DNA of 56,750 nt from Candidatus Peregrinibacteria bacterium (GCA_016186175.1 JACPMB010000004.1:1-56750), one strand, 5' to 3'. Shown: positions 24,713-32,230, counted from the first letter of the stretch. The notes: a model not told the origin generated them from the letters alone. Numbers and translations are program-made.

Positions 24713-26923
24713 ATGCGGCGCATCCTGCAGCTCCTCTCTGCAATGACTCGCTGGGAGAAGTTGGTCCTCACGTTTCTGATCGTAGTGCTGCTTTCCAGCA
24801 GCGCGGGCCTGGTTAGGCTTTTTTACCTCAAAAATTCGACGCTGGTTTCCGCCGAAGGCGGAACTTACATCGAAGGCACAGTCGGAGAACTGCTTCCGCT
24901 CAATCCATGGTTCATAGTGCGAAACGACGTAAATCGCGACATAGTTTCACTCGTATTCGCCGGTCTCCGGCGTTACAACACGCTTACGCGCGAAATCGAG
25001 AATGATCTTGCGACCATGGAGGTTTCTCGCGACTCAAAGATCTACACGGTGCGTCTCAAGGACAATATTTACTGGCACGACTCCACGGAAGAAAGGCCGC
25101 ATCTTGTTACCGCAGATGACATCCTGTTCACATTCAAAACTATCCAGGATCCGCAATTTCCCAACGAATTGCTGCGGCAGAATTTCAGAGGAGTCAGAAT
25201 AGACAAAGTTGATGACCGGACAGTCAGATTCACTTTGGACAAACCCTACAGCTACTTCCCCAGCAATTTGACACTCGGCCTCCTCCCTCAAGTTTCGTTC
25301 GACGGGATTCCGGCCTCAAATCTCGATCAGGCGTCGGACTTCGGCTTCTCGCCAGTGGGAGCCGGACCGTACAGGGTTAAGTCCGTCGTCCGCACCGATA
25401 TGAGCACCGAAGTAACGCTCGAACGGTTTCCGCGCGCGATTCCTCCGGTTCACAAGCTAGACGGCATAGTCTTCCGCATTTTCGCAGACTATTCGTCGCT
25501 CCTGCTGGACTTGAGGCATCTCGATGGCGTACGTCTCGTTCCGCGCAACGACGACGGCCAGCCGATCATTGCAAAACGCTTTACGACGCTAAAATATACC
25601 CTGCCGCAATACGTCGCGCTCTTCTTTAACCTGGATCGTCCTGCGCTCCAGGATGTCAAGCTGCGCATCGGTCTTCAGCAAGGCACGGATAAACGGGCGA
25701 TTGCGGACGCGATACATGAATCCCTGATAATTGATACTCCCCTGCTCGAGCTCGACGCGGGCGACTGGCACTACAAGTTCGATTCTGACGCTGCCCAAGG
25801 CGCGCTGCTCGCTTCGCGCTGGAATCTCCCCGAGCGCGTGCGGCTGCAGCGCGTGCTCGAGTTGGAGGACGCCAATGACGCCGGACTGATTCATCCGCCG
25901 CCGGTCGTTCTTTTTGAGGAAGGAGGATCGCTGACAATCACGGGCGCGTACGTTCCGGCGTTGCGCCTTGCGAGCGTGAACGGAGTCGCTCTGCGGCCGG
26001 GTCCTGCCGGTTCCGGATCATGGATGGTGCAGATGCCGTTTCTCAGCGGAACCGGCGCGCTGTTTTACGGAGACAATCTTGTGAAAGTGACGGACGGCAA
26101 AAAACGCATCCTCGATTCATTTTATGTGTTCGTCGCAAAAGACCACTCGGAGTTCGATCGCGCATACGGAGAGCGGCGGCTCGCGCGCCTCTACCGTGCG
26201 ACCAAAGACGGATCGCAGGAAGGCGATCAGAAAATCTCCATCGGCGATCTGGCGCTTGACGCCGGCATGCTGCGCATGCGGAATAAGGCTGATCCGGCGT
26301 CCGTGCGCGTCAACGAAAAAGGGGCTTCGCTGGAGTTGCGGCTGCTCACGAGTGACGCCCCGGAATCCTATCGCATAGTGGCAAACGAAATTGCGCGACA
26401 ATGGCTTTCGCTCGGCGCGCGCGTCAAAGTGGAAGTGGCTTCCTCGCCCCAGGAATTCCAGGACCGTCTGTTGCGCCGCGACTACGACATACTCCTCTTC
26501 GGCCAGTCGCTCCTGGATAATCTCGACAGTTATCCGTACTGGCACAGCAGTTCCATACAAAAACTAACGGGGCAGAATAAAGACCTTCGGCAGGACGCTT
26601 ACAATCTTTCACAATACGTTTCGTTCAAAGCCGACGCCGAACTTGAAACTATTCGCAGAACCACTGATGAGAAAGAGCGGCAAGCATCACTCAGTCATCT
26701 GCGGGAAATTCTAAAAACTGACGCTCCGGCCATTTTTCTTTATTCGCCGCAATACATCTTCGCCCATAACAAAGACATTTTCGGGATAGAGTTAGGCTCT
26801 CTGTCTCTCCACAGTGACCGCTTTTTGACGCTGCACAAATGGTATGTCAAACGCGAACGCGTATTCAAACCGGGTGTTTCGTGGGGCTCGTTCTTTCGAT
26901 GGCTTCCATCATTGTTGCAATGA
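24713..26923 (+). CDS. Membrane-anchored peptide-binding protein (SBP family 5) with an inserted domain
   Basis: A 736-residue protein. An N-terminal transmembrane helix (about 17-38) anchors it instead of a lipobox. The family 5 solute-binding fold begins EGTVGELLPLNPWFIVRNDVNRDIVSLVFAGL and continues with VRLKDNIYWHDS and GAGPYRV. Around residues 395-490 there is an Ig-like or IPT-like beta segment (PPVVLFEEGGSLTITGAYVPAL ... FYGDNLVKVTDGKKRILDSFYVFVAKD) before the second SBP lobe. No permease or ATPase genes are adjacent. It is probably coupled to secG transcription. Confidence 0.85.
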   Translation: MRRILQLLSAMTRWEKLVLTFLIVVLLSSSAGLVRLFYLKNSTLVSAEGGTYIEGTVGELLPLNPWFIVRNDVNRDIVSLVFAGLRRYNTLTREIENDLATMEVSRDSKIYTVRLKDNIYWHDSTEERPHLVTADDILFTFKTIQDPQFPNELLRQNFRGVRIDKVDDRTVRFTLDKPYSYFPSNLTLGLLPQVSFDGIPASNLDQASDFGFSPVGAGPYRVKSVVRTDMSTEVTLERFPRAIPPVHKLDGIVFRIFADYSSLLLDLRHLDGVRLVPRNDDGQPIIAKRFTTLKYTLPQYVALFFNLDRPALQDVKLRIGLQQGTDKRAIADAIHESLIIDTPLLELDAGDWHYKFDSDAAQGALLASRWNLPERVRLQRVLELEDANDAGLIHPPPVVLFEEGGSLTITGAYVPALRLASVNGVALRPGPAGSGSWMVQMPFLSGTGALFYGDNLVKVTDGKKRILDSFYVFVAKDHSEFDRAYGERRLARLYRATKDGSQEGDQKISIGDLALDAGMLRMRNKADPASVRVNEKGASLELRLLTSDAPESYRIVANEIARQWLSLGARVKVEVASSPQEFQDRLLRRDYDILLFGQSLLDNLDSYPYWHSSSIQKLTGQNKDLRQDAYNLSQYVSFKADAELETIRRTTDEKERQASLSHLREILKTDAPAIFLYSPQYIFAHNKDIFGIELGSLSLHSDRFLTLHKWYVKRERVFKPGVSWGSFFRWLPSLLQ

Positions 26924-27091
26924 AATACCGAAGACTATGAATGAGGAACAAATGCAAGCCAAACCCGCAAATATGCAGCGGCAGATTTCGAATATCTTAA
27001 ACGGAACGACGCAGGAGCATTGACGGCAAAAACGGCGGCGAGTAGACTTTTTCGGCTCTACCGAGCCTATGCGATACCTCCCACAGCGACG

Positions 27092-27580
27092 ATGGAACTC
27101 CTGCTACTGGAAGACATCAACGGCGTCGGCAAGCGCAACGACATCATCGTTGTAAAGGACGGCTTTGCTCTCAATCATCTGCTCCCCGGGAGAAAAGCGC
27201 TTGTAGCCACGCCAACGGTGCGCAAACGCTACGCCGAAGAGATCAAGCGCCGCGCGGAGGAAAAAGAACACGAACGCAAACTCCATCTCGAGGCGGCTGT
27301 CATGCTCGCGGGCAAGGTGGTGCATTTCGCGCGCAAGGCGACAAAGACCGGCAAGCTTTATGCGGCTATCACCGCGGAACAGGTATCTGCGGCACTTGTG
27401 GAAGAGCACAGCATCTCCGTTCCGCCCGATAAAATACATATTGGAGAAATCATCAAAACCCCCGGCAATTTCACGGTGCAGGTCAAGCTCGGCGGACAGA
27501 GTTTTCCGCTGCAAGTGAGCGTTGTTAAGGAGGAAACCGCTGCAAAGAAGCCTTCGGCCGGACCGCGTTCCAAGTCCTAA
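27092..27580 (+). CDS. rplI: 50S ribosomal protein L9
   Basis: A 162-residue L9. The N-terminal rRNA-binding domain is MELLLLEDINGVGKRNDIIVVKDGFALNHLLPGRKA; a long central helix and the C-terminal domain (FARKATKTGKLYAAITAEQVSAAL ... IKTPGNFTVQVKL) follow. The frame extends upstream to 27020, but alignment with L9 fixes Met at 27092. It is the chromosomal neighbour left of the integrated element; its 3' flank forms the left attachment half-site. Confidence 0.94.
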   Translation: MELLLLEDINGVGKRNDIIVVKDGFALNHLLPGRKALVATPTVRKRYAEEIKRRAEEKEHERKLHLEAAVMLAGKVVHFARKATKTGKLYAAITAEQVSAALVEEHSISVPPDKIHIGEIIKTPGNFTVQVKLGGQSFPLQVSVVKEETAAKKPSAGPRSKS

Positions 27581-27599
27581 TCTACTCAAACGGATTTTT

Positions 27600-27739
27600 A
27601 AAGTATTCATTCCGCGTGATTTCGCGTTTTGTTTGGTGGAGCGCTTTCGAAAAAATCCGAACTGATTTTCGCGTAAACTGGCGCGGCGGCTGAAAAACCT
27701 TCGGGCTTGGGCAGCCGCCGCGCCTGCCGGACATCGCAG
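27600..27739. other. Left attachment junction (attL-like) of the 4.5 kb element
   Basis: Chromosomal sequence (the rplI flank) runs into the core TTGGTGG at 27633-27639, followed by a 100-bp element arm (27640-27739). The arm recurs inverted at 30477-30576 with one mismatch. It includes a 13-bp perfect stem (GGCGCGGCGGCTG/CAGCCGCCGCGCC). The first 15-20 bases left of the core loosely resemble the other element arm (CGAAATC and GAATG shared). Confidence 0.75.
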
Positions 27740-27766
27740 GACGATTTCCAACTGTTCTTTTGCGGC
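27740..27766 (-). repeat. 27-bp recombinase-gene fragment next to the left arm
   Basis: On the minus strand this is an exact 27-bp copy of recombinase coding sequence 30786-30812 (codons for AAKEQLEIV). It begins at the very base after the arm repeat ends. Confidence 0.85.
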
Positions 27767-27825
27767 CGCTCCTTATTGAGAGCATGAGCGAAAGATTTTG
27801 GTGTTCAACATAGCAAGTATTCTGG

Positions 27826-27831
27826 TACCAT
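27826..27831 (+). promoter_or_regulatory. -10-like hexamer of the endonuclease gene
   Basis: TACCAT, 6 nt before the ATG at 27838. Confidence 0.45.
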
Positions 27832-27837
27832 TAGCGC

Positions 27838-29001
27838 ATGGCTTATCACTCTGTAGACAAGCTCCAGAAGACACTGGCGAGTAAAGTTTTTTCTCACACG
27901 AAAGATGCAAAAAAGGCATCTGGCAGGGCACTTGGCACATTGGTAGAAATCATTACTTACTACCTTTTAAAGACATGGGGTCTCAACAATTACATCTCAA
28001 TTGAGAGGGGGCTCGAAGAGTACGGGAATCCTGAAATTACGCACAATGTTGAGTACTCACTGCATCCAGTGATGAGTAGCGTAAATATCTCAATTTCAAA
28101 AAAAACAAAACCGATTTCGTCAAATATCGTAATGAAGGCTCTGGAGGATGCTGGTTACGACCTCACTGGTTTTGAGAGAAAGAATAATTATCTGCTCAAT
28201 AATGGGGTTCTGCGCAATGCTTGTACCTTTGCCACATCAACAAATTCCTTTTTGCTTTGCAGCGTTAAGGAAGAAAAGGGCAGAAACATTATCCTTGAAA
28301 TTTTTGAACAGGCTCGCAAGCCGTATGCGATGTTTGAATGTAAACGAGTTGGTGTTGAGGATGGGATGAAAAAGGGGCCGCAGACCATAGAGAAAGCAAA
28401 ACAGGGAGCCTATGTCGCAAAAACAGCATCCTCACTCCAAAAAATCAGGACTGAATCCGGTGAAAAATACGGCATCATTTATCGCAGCGATGGCTCATAC
28501 ATCGTTGAGCCATATGTAGATCTAATGGAGAAGATCATCAGCTCAAATGACAAAGAATTGTTGAGAAGGTTTATTCTCACTGTTGGTGTTGTTAGCAATC
28601 ATGGAAACTGGTTTACATCAGGCAATCAAAACAAGGAATTGAGGGTGCTTGCACAGTCATATGACTGGCTCCTCTTTTTAACCGATGACGGTTTAGCGGA
28701 ATTCATCGAGAACTTACTATTGAAGCCATCGAAAGAATACCAATTGATTCGTGATACATTTCTTTCAAGTTACAAAAATGGAAAGAGGAAAAACCAATTT
28801 ACAAAGGTTCAAATGAATATTGATGCGGATGCAATTCTGCTCACATATTTTAAAAAGAATCTCGGAAAAATTGAGGGTTGGTTTAATATCATTTCTCCTG
28901 AGGAGAAATCGATTGCTACCCTAAAAAAGGAGCTGCAGGAACTCAGAACAAAAGACTGGAAAGGCATATTTAATCTGCCCATTACAACCTTTAAGTCATG
29001 A
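27838..29001 (+). CDS. Type II restriction endonuclease-like protein
   Basis: A 387-residue protein. A PD-(D/E)XK-like nuclease centre is visible around residues 156-200: ILEIFEQARKPYAMFECKRVGVEDGMKKGPQTIEKAKQGAYVA, with the E-x-K of FECKR. The GPQTIEKAKQGAYVA segment resembles those after the catalytic motif in some type II enzymes. Its stop overlaps the methyltransferase start by 4 bp, the usual tight coupling of a restriction-modification pair. The recognition site is unknown. Codon use is AT-rich compared with the flanks. Confidence 0.7.
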   Translation: MAYHSVDKLQKTLASKVFSHTKDAKKASGRALGTLVEIITYYLLKTWGLNNYISIERGLEEYGNPEITHNVEYSLHPVMSSVNISISKKTKPISSNIVMKALEDAGYDLTGFERKNNYLLNNGVLRNACTFATSTNSFLLCSVKEEKGRNIILEIFEQARKPYAMFECKRVGVEDGMKKGPQTIEKAKQGAYVAKTASSLQKIRTESGEKYGIIYRSDGSYIVEPYVDLMEKIISSNDKELLRRFILTVGVVSNHGNWFTSGNQNKELRVLAQSYDWLLFLTDDGLAEFIENLLLKPSKEYQLIRDTFLSSYKNGKRKNQFTKVQMNIDADAILLTYFKKNLGKIEGWFNIISPEEKSIATLKKELQELRTKDWKGIFNLPITTFKS

Positions 29002-29582
29002 CTGCTGGCCGTGCCGTCAATACTCTGAGCCAAGACTGGTGTACTCCGAAAAAGTACGTTGATGCTGTGAAAAAAGTTTTTGGAGGAAAAATAGATTTGG
29101 ATCCGTGCTCTAACACGCATTCAATTGTAAATGCCGCAACCGAGTACATGCTACCGGAAAAGGATGGCCTAAGAGACAGCTGGGATTTCCCGACAATCTA
29201 CGTGAATCCTCCATATGGTTCAGATAGGGAAAGAGGAACGAGAATAAAAGACTGGCTTGCTCGCTGTGCATCTGCATATGAGGATCATGGCTCCCAAGTC
29301 TTGGCACTCGTCCCCGTTGCTGCAAATACATCACACTGGAAGAGTTTTGTATTTACCAAAGCACATGGCATTTGCTTCCTCTACGATACAAGACTGCGAT
29401 TTCTCGAAAATGGACAAGATTCTGGCAAGGGTGCGCCGATGGCTTGTGCAATGATTTATTGGGGAGGCGATTTCAAAAAGTTTTATGACGTTTTCATAAA
29501 CCATGGCGCAGTAATTGATATTTCTCATCTGAGAGGAGAGCGTATTGAAAAGGACAGGAAAAAAATCCCTATGTTTTCTTAG
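28998..29582 (+). CDS. Dam-like (phage-type) adenine-N6 DNA methyltransferase
   Basis: A 194-residue protein with the layout of phage N-6-adenine methyltransferases: N-terminal DWCTPKKYVDAVKKVFG, then IDLDPCSN, the catalytic NPPYGSD motif (about 71-77) and the late segment GKGAPMACAMIYWG. It is presumably the modification partner of the upstream endonuclease and starts inside its stop (ATGA). The short length is normal for this family. Confidence 0.82.
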   Translation: MTAGRAVNTLSQDWCTPKKYVDAVKKVFGGKIDLDPCSNTHSIVNAATEYMLPEKDGLRDSWDFPTIYVNPPYGSDRERGTRIKDWLARCASAYEDHGSQVLALVPVAANTSHWKSFVFTKAHGICFLYDTRLRFLENGQDSGKGAPMACAMIYWGGDFKKFYDVFINHGAVIDISHLRGERIEKDRKKIPMFS

Positions 29583-29634
29583 CAACTCCAACAGAGAGGA
29601 TTCATTGGATTTCATATGTGATTTTTATGGCAAT

Positions 29635-30381
29635 TTATCTATTTCCAGTCAGTAAGTGATATTCTTTGATGAGAGGATTGACCACTTGAAATACGATGAA
29701 CACCCAACCTATTAAAATGCCCAGAAAGACGTAGAGTTGTATTAACTTTGGTTTCACAGTTATGGTTGTGTCTTCAATAAAAACCTCATTCTCGTAAATA
29801 GAAGGATCTTCTAACGATGGCACAAGTAATTTATCCATTTTGAGTTGCTCAAAAAGTTCTTTGTCCATTTTTTCCTCGATCAAAAGAGGCATTAATCTCA
29901 GGCGCCCCTGTGCCCAATCAGGTATCTCCTCACATGCGCCTTGAAAAACTTCAAAACCTTTCCTCGAATCAGCCTCAATCCGTAGTTTTGAAGGTAATTT
30001 GTTATGTTCCTCTAATATGATCTCCTTCACGTCATTTTCAACATTCCTCCCGTTATCAATAGAAGTCCGCCGATCAAAACAGACTTTGTATTTTAACAAT
30101 GGGTTTAATTTACCAATAATTTCTCCGAAATTTCTCGTAAGATCTCTATCCGAATCAATATATTTTTGACCGACACAATCATCGCCATCGTAAACTCTCC
30201 CAACGGGAGCAACATTCTCATTGAGCCGGGAAGCAGTTACAAACAATCTTCCGCCACAGCGATGATCTACTACGTATCTTGTTCCTACATGCTGTGGAAC
30301 AAGAAAAAGATAAAAAAGTATTGGTGGTAAGAAATAAATTCCGAAGAACATTTTTGTACCCTTGTTTTCTATAGAACACAT
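29635..30381 (-). CDS. Two-helix membrane protein of unknown function
   Basis: A 248-residue protein with hydrophobic segments near both ends (about 11-29 and 216-238) enclosing a mainly polar domain with cysteine pairs (DHRCGG, DDCVGQ, YKVCFDRR, QGACEEI). This suggests an extracytoplasmic domain held by two helices. No family is recognised. It is cargo of the integrated element, in opposite orientation to the restriction-modification pair. TACAAT lies 6 nt before the ATG; an internal ATG at 30351 is an alternative. Confidence 0.6.
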   Translation of the reverse strand: MCSIENKGTKMFFGIYFLPPILFYLFLVPQHVGTRYVVDHRCGGRLFVTASRLNENVAPVGRVYDGDDCVGQKYIDSDRDLTRNFGEIIGKLNPLLKYKVCFDRRTSIDNGRNVENDVKEIILEEHNKLPSKLRIEADSRKGFEVFQGACEEIPDWAQGRLRLMPLLIEEKMDKELFEQLKMDKLLVPSLEDPSIYENEVFIEDTTITVKPKLIQLYVFLGILIGWVFIVFQVVNPLIKEYHLLTGNR

Positions 30382-30387
30382 GAATGC

Positions 30388-30393
30388 ATTGTA
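30388..30393 (-). promoter_or_regulatory. -10-like hexamer of the element membrane-protein gene
   Basis: TACAAT on the minus strand, 6 nt before the ATG at 30381. Confidence 0.5.
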
Positions 30394-30408
30394 CTTTATA
30401 GTAATCAG

Positions 30409-30427
30409 AAAAACCCGCCGCTGGCGG
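30409..30427 (-). terminator. Rho-independent terminator-like hairpin, leftward
   Basis: On the minus strand CCGCC-AGC-GGCGG is followed by GTTTTT. It would stop transcripts leaving the internal junction copy toward the membrane-protein gene. Confidence 0.5.
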
Positions 30428-30476
30428 AAACAAAGTTCGTTCCGATCGTTTTCAATCGGGCTCTTTTGCGGTTTTG
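30428..30476 (-). repeat. Two recombinase-gene fragments next to the internal arm copy
   Basis: On the minus strand, 30476-30457 is an exact 20-bp match to recombinase coding sequence 30830-30849. After 10 nt, 30446-30428 is an exact 19-bp match to 32034-32052. The first fragment abuts the arm repeat at 30477. Confidence 0.8.
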
Positions 30477-30655
30477 CTGCAATGTCCGGCAGGCGCGGCG
30501 GCTGCCCAAGCCCGAAGGTTTTTCAGCCGCCGCGCCAGTTTACGCGAAAATCAGTTCGGATTTTTTCGAAAGCGCTCCACCAATCACGAAATCCGCGCGA
30601 ATGCGCGAGCACGCGCCAGCCGATCGCGGCTTCCCACTGCACCGCGTTCCCTTCC
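30477..30655 (-). other. Internal complete junction copy (attP-like), inverted
   Basis: Read on the minus strand this is the recombinase 3'-end arm (79 bp including the core, identical to 32054-32132), core TTGGTGG (30583-30577), then the 100-bp arm seen at 27640-27739. It equals the junction expected for the circular element, but lies inside the element in reverse orientation, just upstream of the recombinase gene. Confidence 0.75.
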
Positions 30656-30658
30656 GTA

Positions 30659-30676
30659 CGCCAGCGGCGGGCTTTT
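30659..30676 (+). terminator. Terminator-like hairpin, rightward
   Basis: CGCC-AGC-GGCG followed by GGCTTTT on the plus strand, 16 bp before the recombinase start. With the hairpin at 30409-30427 it encloses the internal junction copy. The T run is short. Confidence 0.35.
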
Positions 30677-30680
30677 CTGG

Positions 30681-30686
30681 TACCCT
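30681..30686 (+). promoter_or_regulatory. -10-like hexamer of the recombinase gene
   Basis: TACCCT, 6 nt before the ATG at 30693, placed just after the terminator-like hairpin. Confidence 0.35.
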
Positions 30687-30692
30687 GCGACC

Positions 30693-32192
30693 ATGAAAGT
30701 CATTGCTTACTGCCGCAAATCCACAGAACAGGATGATCGCCAGATTCTCTCGATCGACGCGCAGCTTAAGGAGCTGCGCGATTATGCCGCAAAAGAACAG
30801 TTGGAAATCGTCGCCTCGCTCCGCGAGGCCAAAACCGCAAAAGAGCCCGGGCGAACCGAGTTCGCCAGAATGTTGGAAATTATCGAGAAAGGAGGAGCCG
30901 ATGGCATCCTCGCATGGCATCCCGACAGGCTCGCCAGGAATAGCGTGGATGGAGGACAGATCATGCATCTTCTGGACACTGGCAAGCTCAAAACGCTGAA
31001 ATTTCCCACGTTCTGGTTTGAGCCGACACCGCAGGGGAAATTCATGCTCTCCATCGCATTCGGCCAGTCCAAGTACTACGTGGACAACCTTGCCGAGAAC
31101 GTGAAGCGAGGCATGCGCGAGAAAGTGCGCCGAGGCGAGTGGACGTGGCCTGCTCCGCTTGGCTTTGTCAACAACCGAGAGAAGCGGAACATCGAGCCGG
31201 ACCCCGAGAAAGCGTCCATCGTTCGCAAGGCATTTGAACTCTATGCCACCGGTGTTCATACGCTTCTCTCACTCGGGAACGAACTCACTCGCCTCGGTTT
31301 ACGCACACGGAAAGGCAAGGTCTTGCCGGTGTCCAATGTCCAGAAGATGCTCAAGCACCATGCGTACTACGGTGTTATCAGCATGAACGGGGAGCTGTTC
31401 CCCGGCGCGTTCGAGCCAATCGTGAGCAAGAGACTGTTCGACGAGGCGCAGGAAGTCATGCACAGCAAAAGCAAGCCGAAACGCAGGAGGAAACATGATC
31501 TCCCGTTCACGGGCTTCTTGCACTGTGCGACTTGCACTTGCGCGATAACTGCGGAAATCCAGAAAGGCCATCACTACTACCGCTGTACGCACAAGCGCGG
31601 CCCCTGCGATCAGCGTAAATATGTGCGTGAGGAAGGGATGCTTGAGGAAGTGCGCAAAATCGTCGAACGAGTCTCACTGCCCGATGAGTGGGCGGACAAC
31701 ATGCTCAAAGAACTCGACAAAGAGGAAATCGAAGGACAGTCAGACCATCGGGCAACTGTTCAGCGCCTTGAAGATGAGCGGAAGGACATCGATCAGAAGC
31801 TCGATACTCTCCTCGATCTGCGGCTGGAAGGAGCGCTCGACACCGGAGAATATTTTGCGCGGAAGAACGTGCTGGTGGCTCGTAGGGTTTCGCTCAATCA
31901 GGACATCAAGGACGCTGAACAGAACGGCAGCAATTGGCTCGAACCCATGCGAGAGATGATTGTATGCAGTAAGGAAGCCAAGAAATTGCTCTCGACGGAA
32001 AATTACGCGGAATTTCCAACATTCCTGAAACGCATCGGAACGAACTTTGTTTTGGAAGGGAACGCGGTGCAGTGGGAAGCCGCGATCGGCTGGCGCGTGC
32101 TCGCGCATTCGCGCGGATTTCGTGATTGGTGGGCCAGGGTGGATTTGAACCACCGACCGCCGGTTTATAAGTCCGGAACTCTAACCAACTGA
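30693..32192 (+). CDS. Large serine recombinase
   Basis: A 499-residue site-specific recombinase of the resolvase-recombinase family common in CPR genomes. The catalytic domain has YCRKSTEQDDRQILSIDAQ (catalytic Ser about residue 9) and WHPDRLARN. A recombinase domain (about 150-260), a zinc-ribbon region (FLHCATCTCAITAE ... YYRCTHKRGPCDQ) and a coiled coil (about 355-420) follow. The last 20 codons are tRNA-Ile sequence read antisense, and the stop lies inside the tRNA gene. The frame is open to 30474, but Met at 30693 starts the conserved domain. It presumably integrated this element. Confidence 0.93.
   Translation: MKVIAYCRKSTEQDDRQILSIDAQLKELRDYAAKEQLEIVASLREAKTAKEPGRTEFARMLEIIEKGGADGILAWHPDRLARNSVDGGQIMHLLDTGKLKTLKFPTFWFEPTPQGKFMLSIAFGQSKYYVDNLAENVKRGMREKVRRGEWTWPAPLGFVNNREKRNIEPDPEKASIVRKAFELYATGVHTLLSLGNELTRLGLRTRKGKVLPVSNVQKMLKHHAYYGVISMNGELFPGAFEPIVSKRLFDEAQEVMHSKSKPKRRRKHDLPFTGFLHCATCTCAITAEIQKGHHYYRCTHKRGPCDQRKYVREEGMLEEVRKIVERVSLPDEWADNMLKELDKEEIEGQSDHRATVQRLEDERKDIDQKLDTLLDLRLEGALDTGEYFARKNVLVARRVSLNQDIKDAEQNGSNWLEPMREMIVCSKEAKKLLSTENYAEFPTFLKRIGTNFVLEGNAVQWEAAIGWRVLAHSRGFRDWWARVDLNHRPPVYKSGTLTN
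32054..32140. other. Right attachment junction (attR-like)
   Basis: The recombinase 3' end (32054-32125) meets the core TTGGTGG (32126-32132), which continues into tRNA-Ile. The first 79 bp recur inverted at 30577-30655. Confidence 0.75.
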
Positions 32193-32203
32193 GCTACTGG
32201 CCC
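32127..32203 (-). tRNA. tRNA-Ile (anticodon TAT)
   Basis: 77 nt on the minus strand with acceptor GGGCCAG/CTGGCCC, T arm GGTGG-TTCAAAT-CCACC and encoded CCA. The anticodon loop is CTTATAA, giving TAT for the AUA codon. The last pair of the anticodon stem is an A-A mismatch. It is the integration target of the serine-recombinase element and overlaps the recombinase reading frame. Confidence 0.9.
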
Positions 32204-32230
32204 GTACAAGATCAACGAGTGCAAAAGGAG

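Larger units (their letters stand above)
27633..32132. mobile_element. Integrated serine-recombinase element at tRNA-Ile
   Basis: A 4.5 kb element bounded by TTGGTGG cores at 27633-27639 and 32126-32132, the right one covering the CCA end of tRNA-Ile. It carries a restriction-modification pair, a membrane-protein gene, an inverted internal junction copy and a large serine recombinase. The cargo is AT-richer than both flanks. The predicted empty site joins the rplI flank directly to tRNA-Ile. Confidence 0.72.

Noticed and set aside
27633-30583. Arm repeats with adjoining recombinase fragments as repeat-spacer or guide-RNA units
   Set aside because: The fragments lie on opposite sides of the arms relative to arm orientation, so one shared guide layout does not fit. 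Decayed element copies explain them more simply, though an antisense role is not excluded.
30474-30692. N-terminal extension of the recombinase frame by 73 codons
   Set aside because: The extension is made of the inverted attachment arms and a hairpin; the conserved catalytic domain starts at Met 30693.
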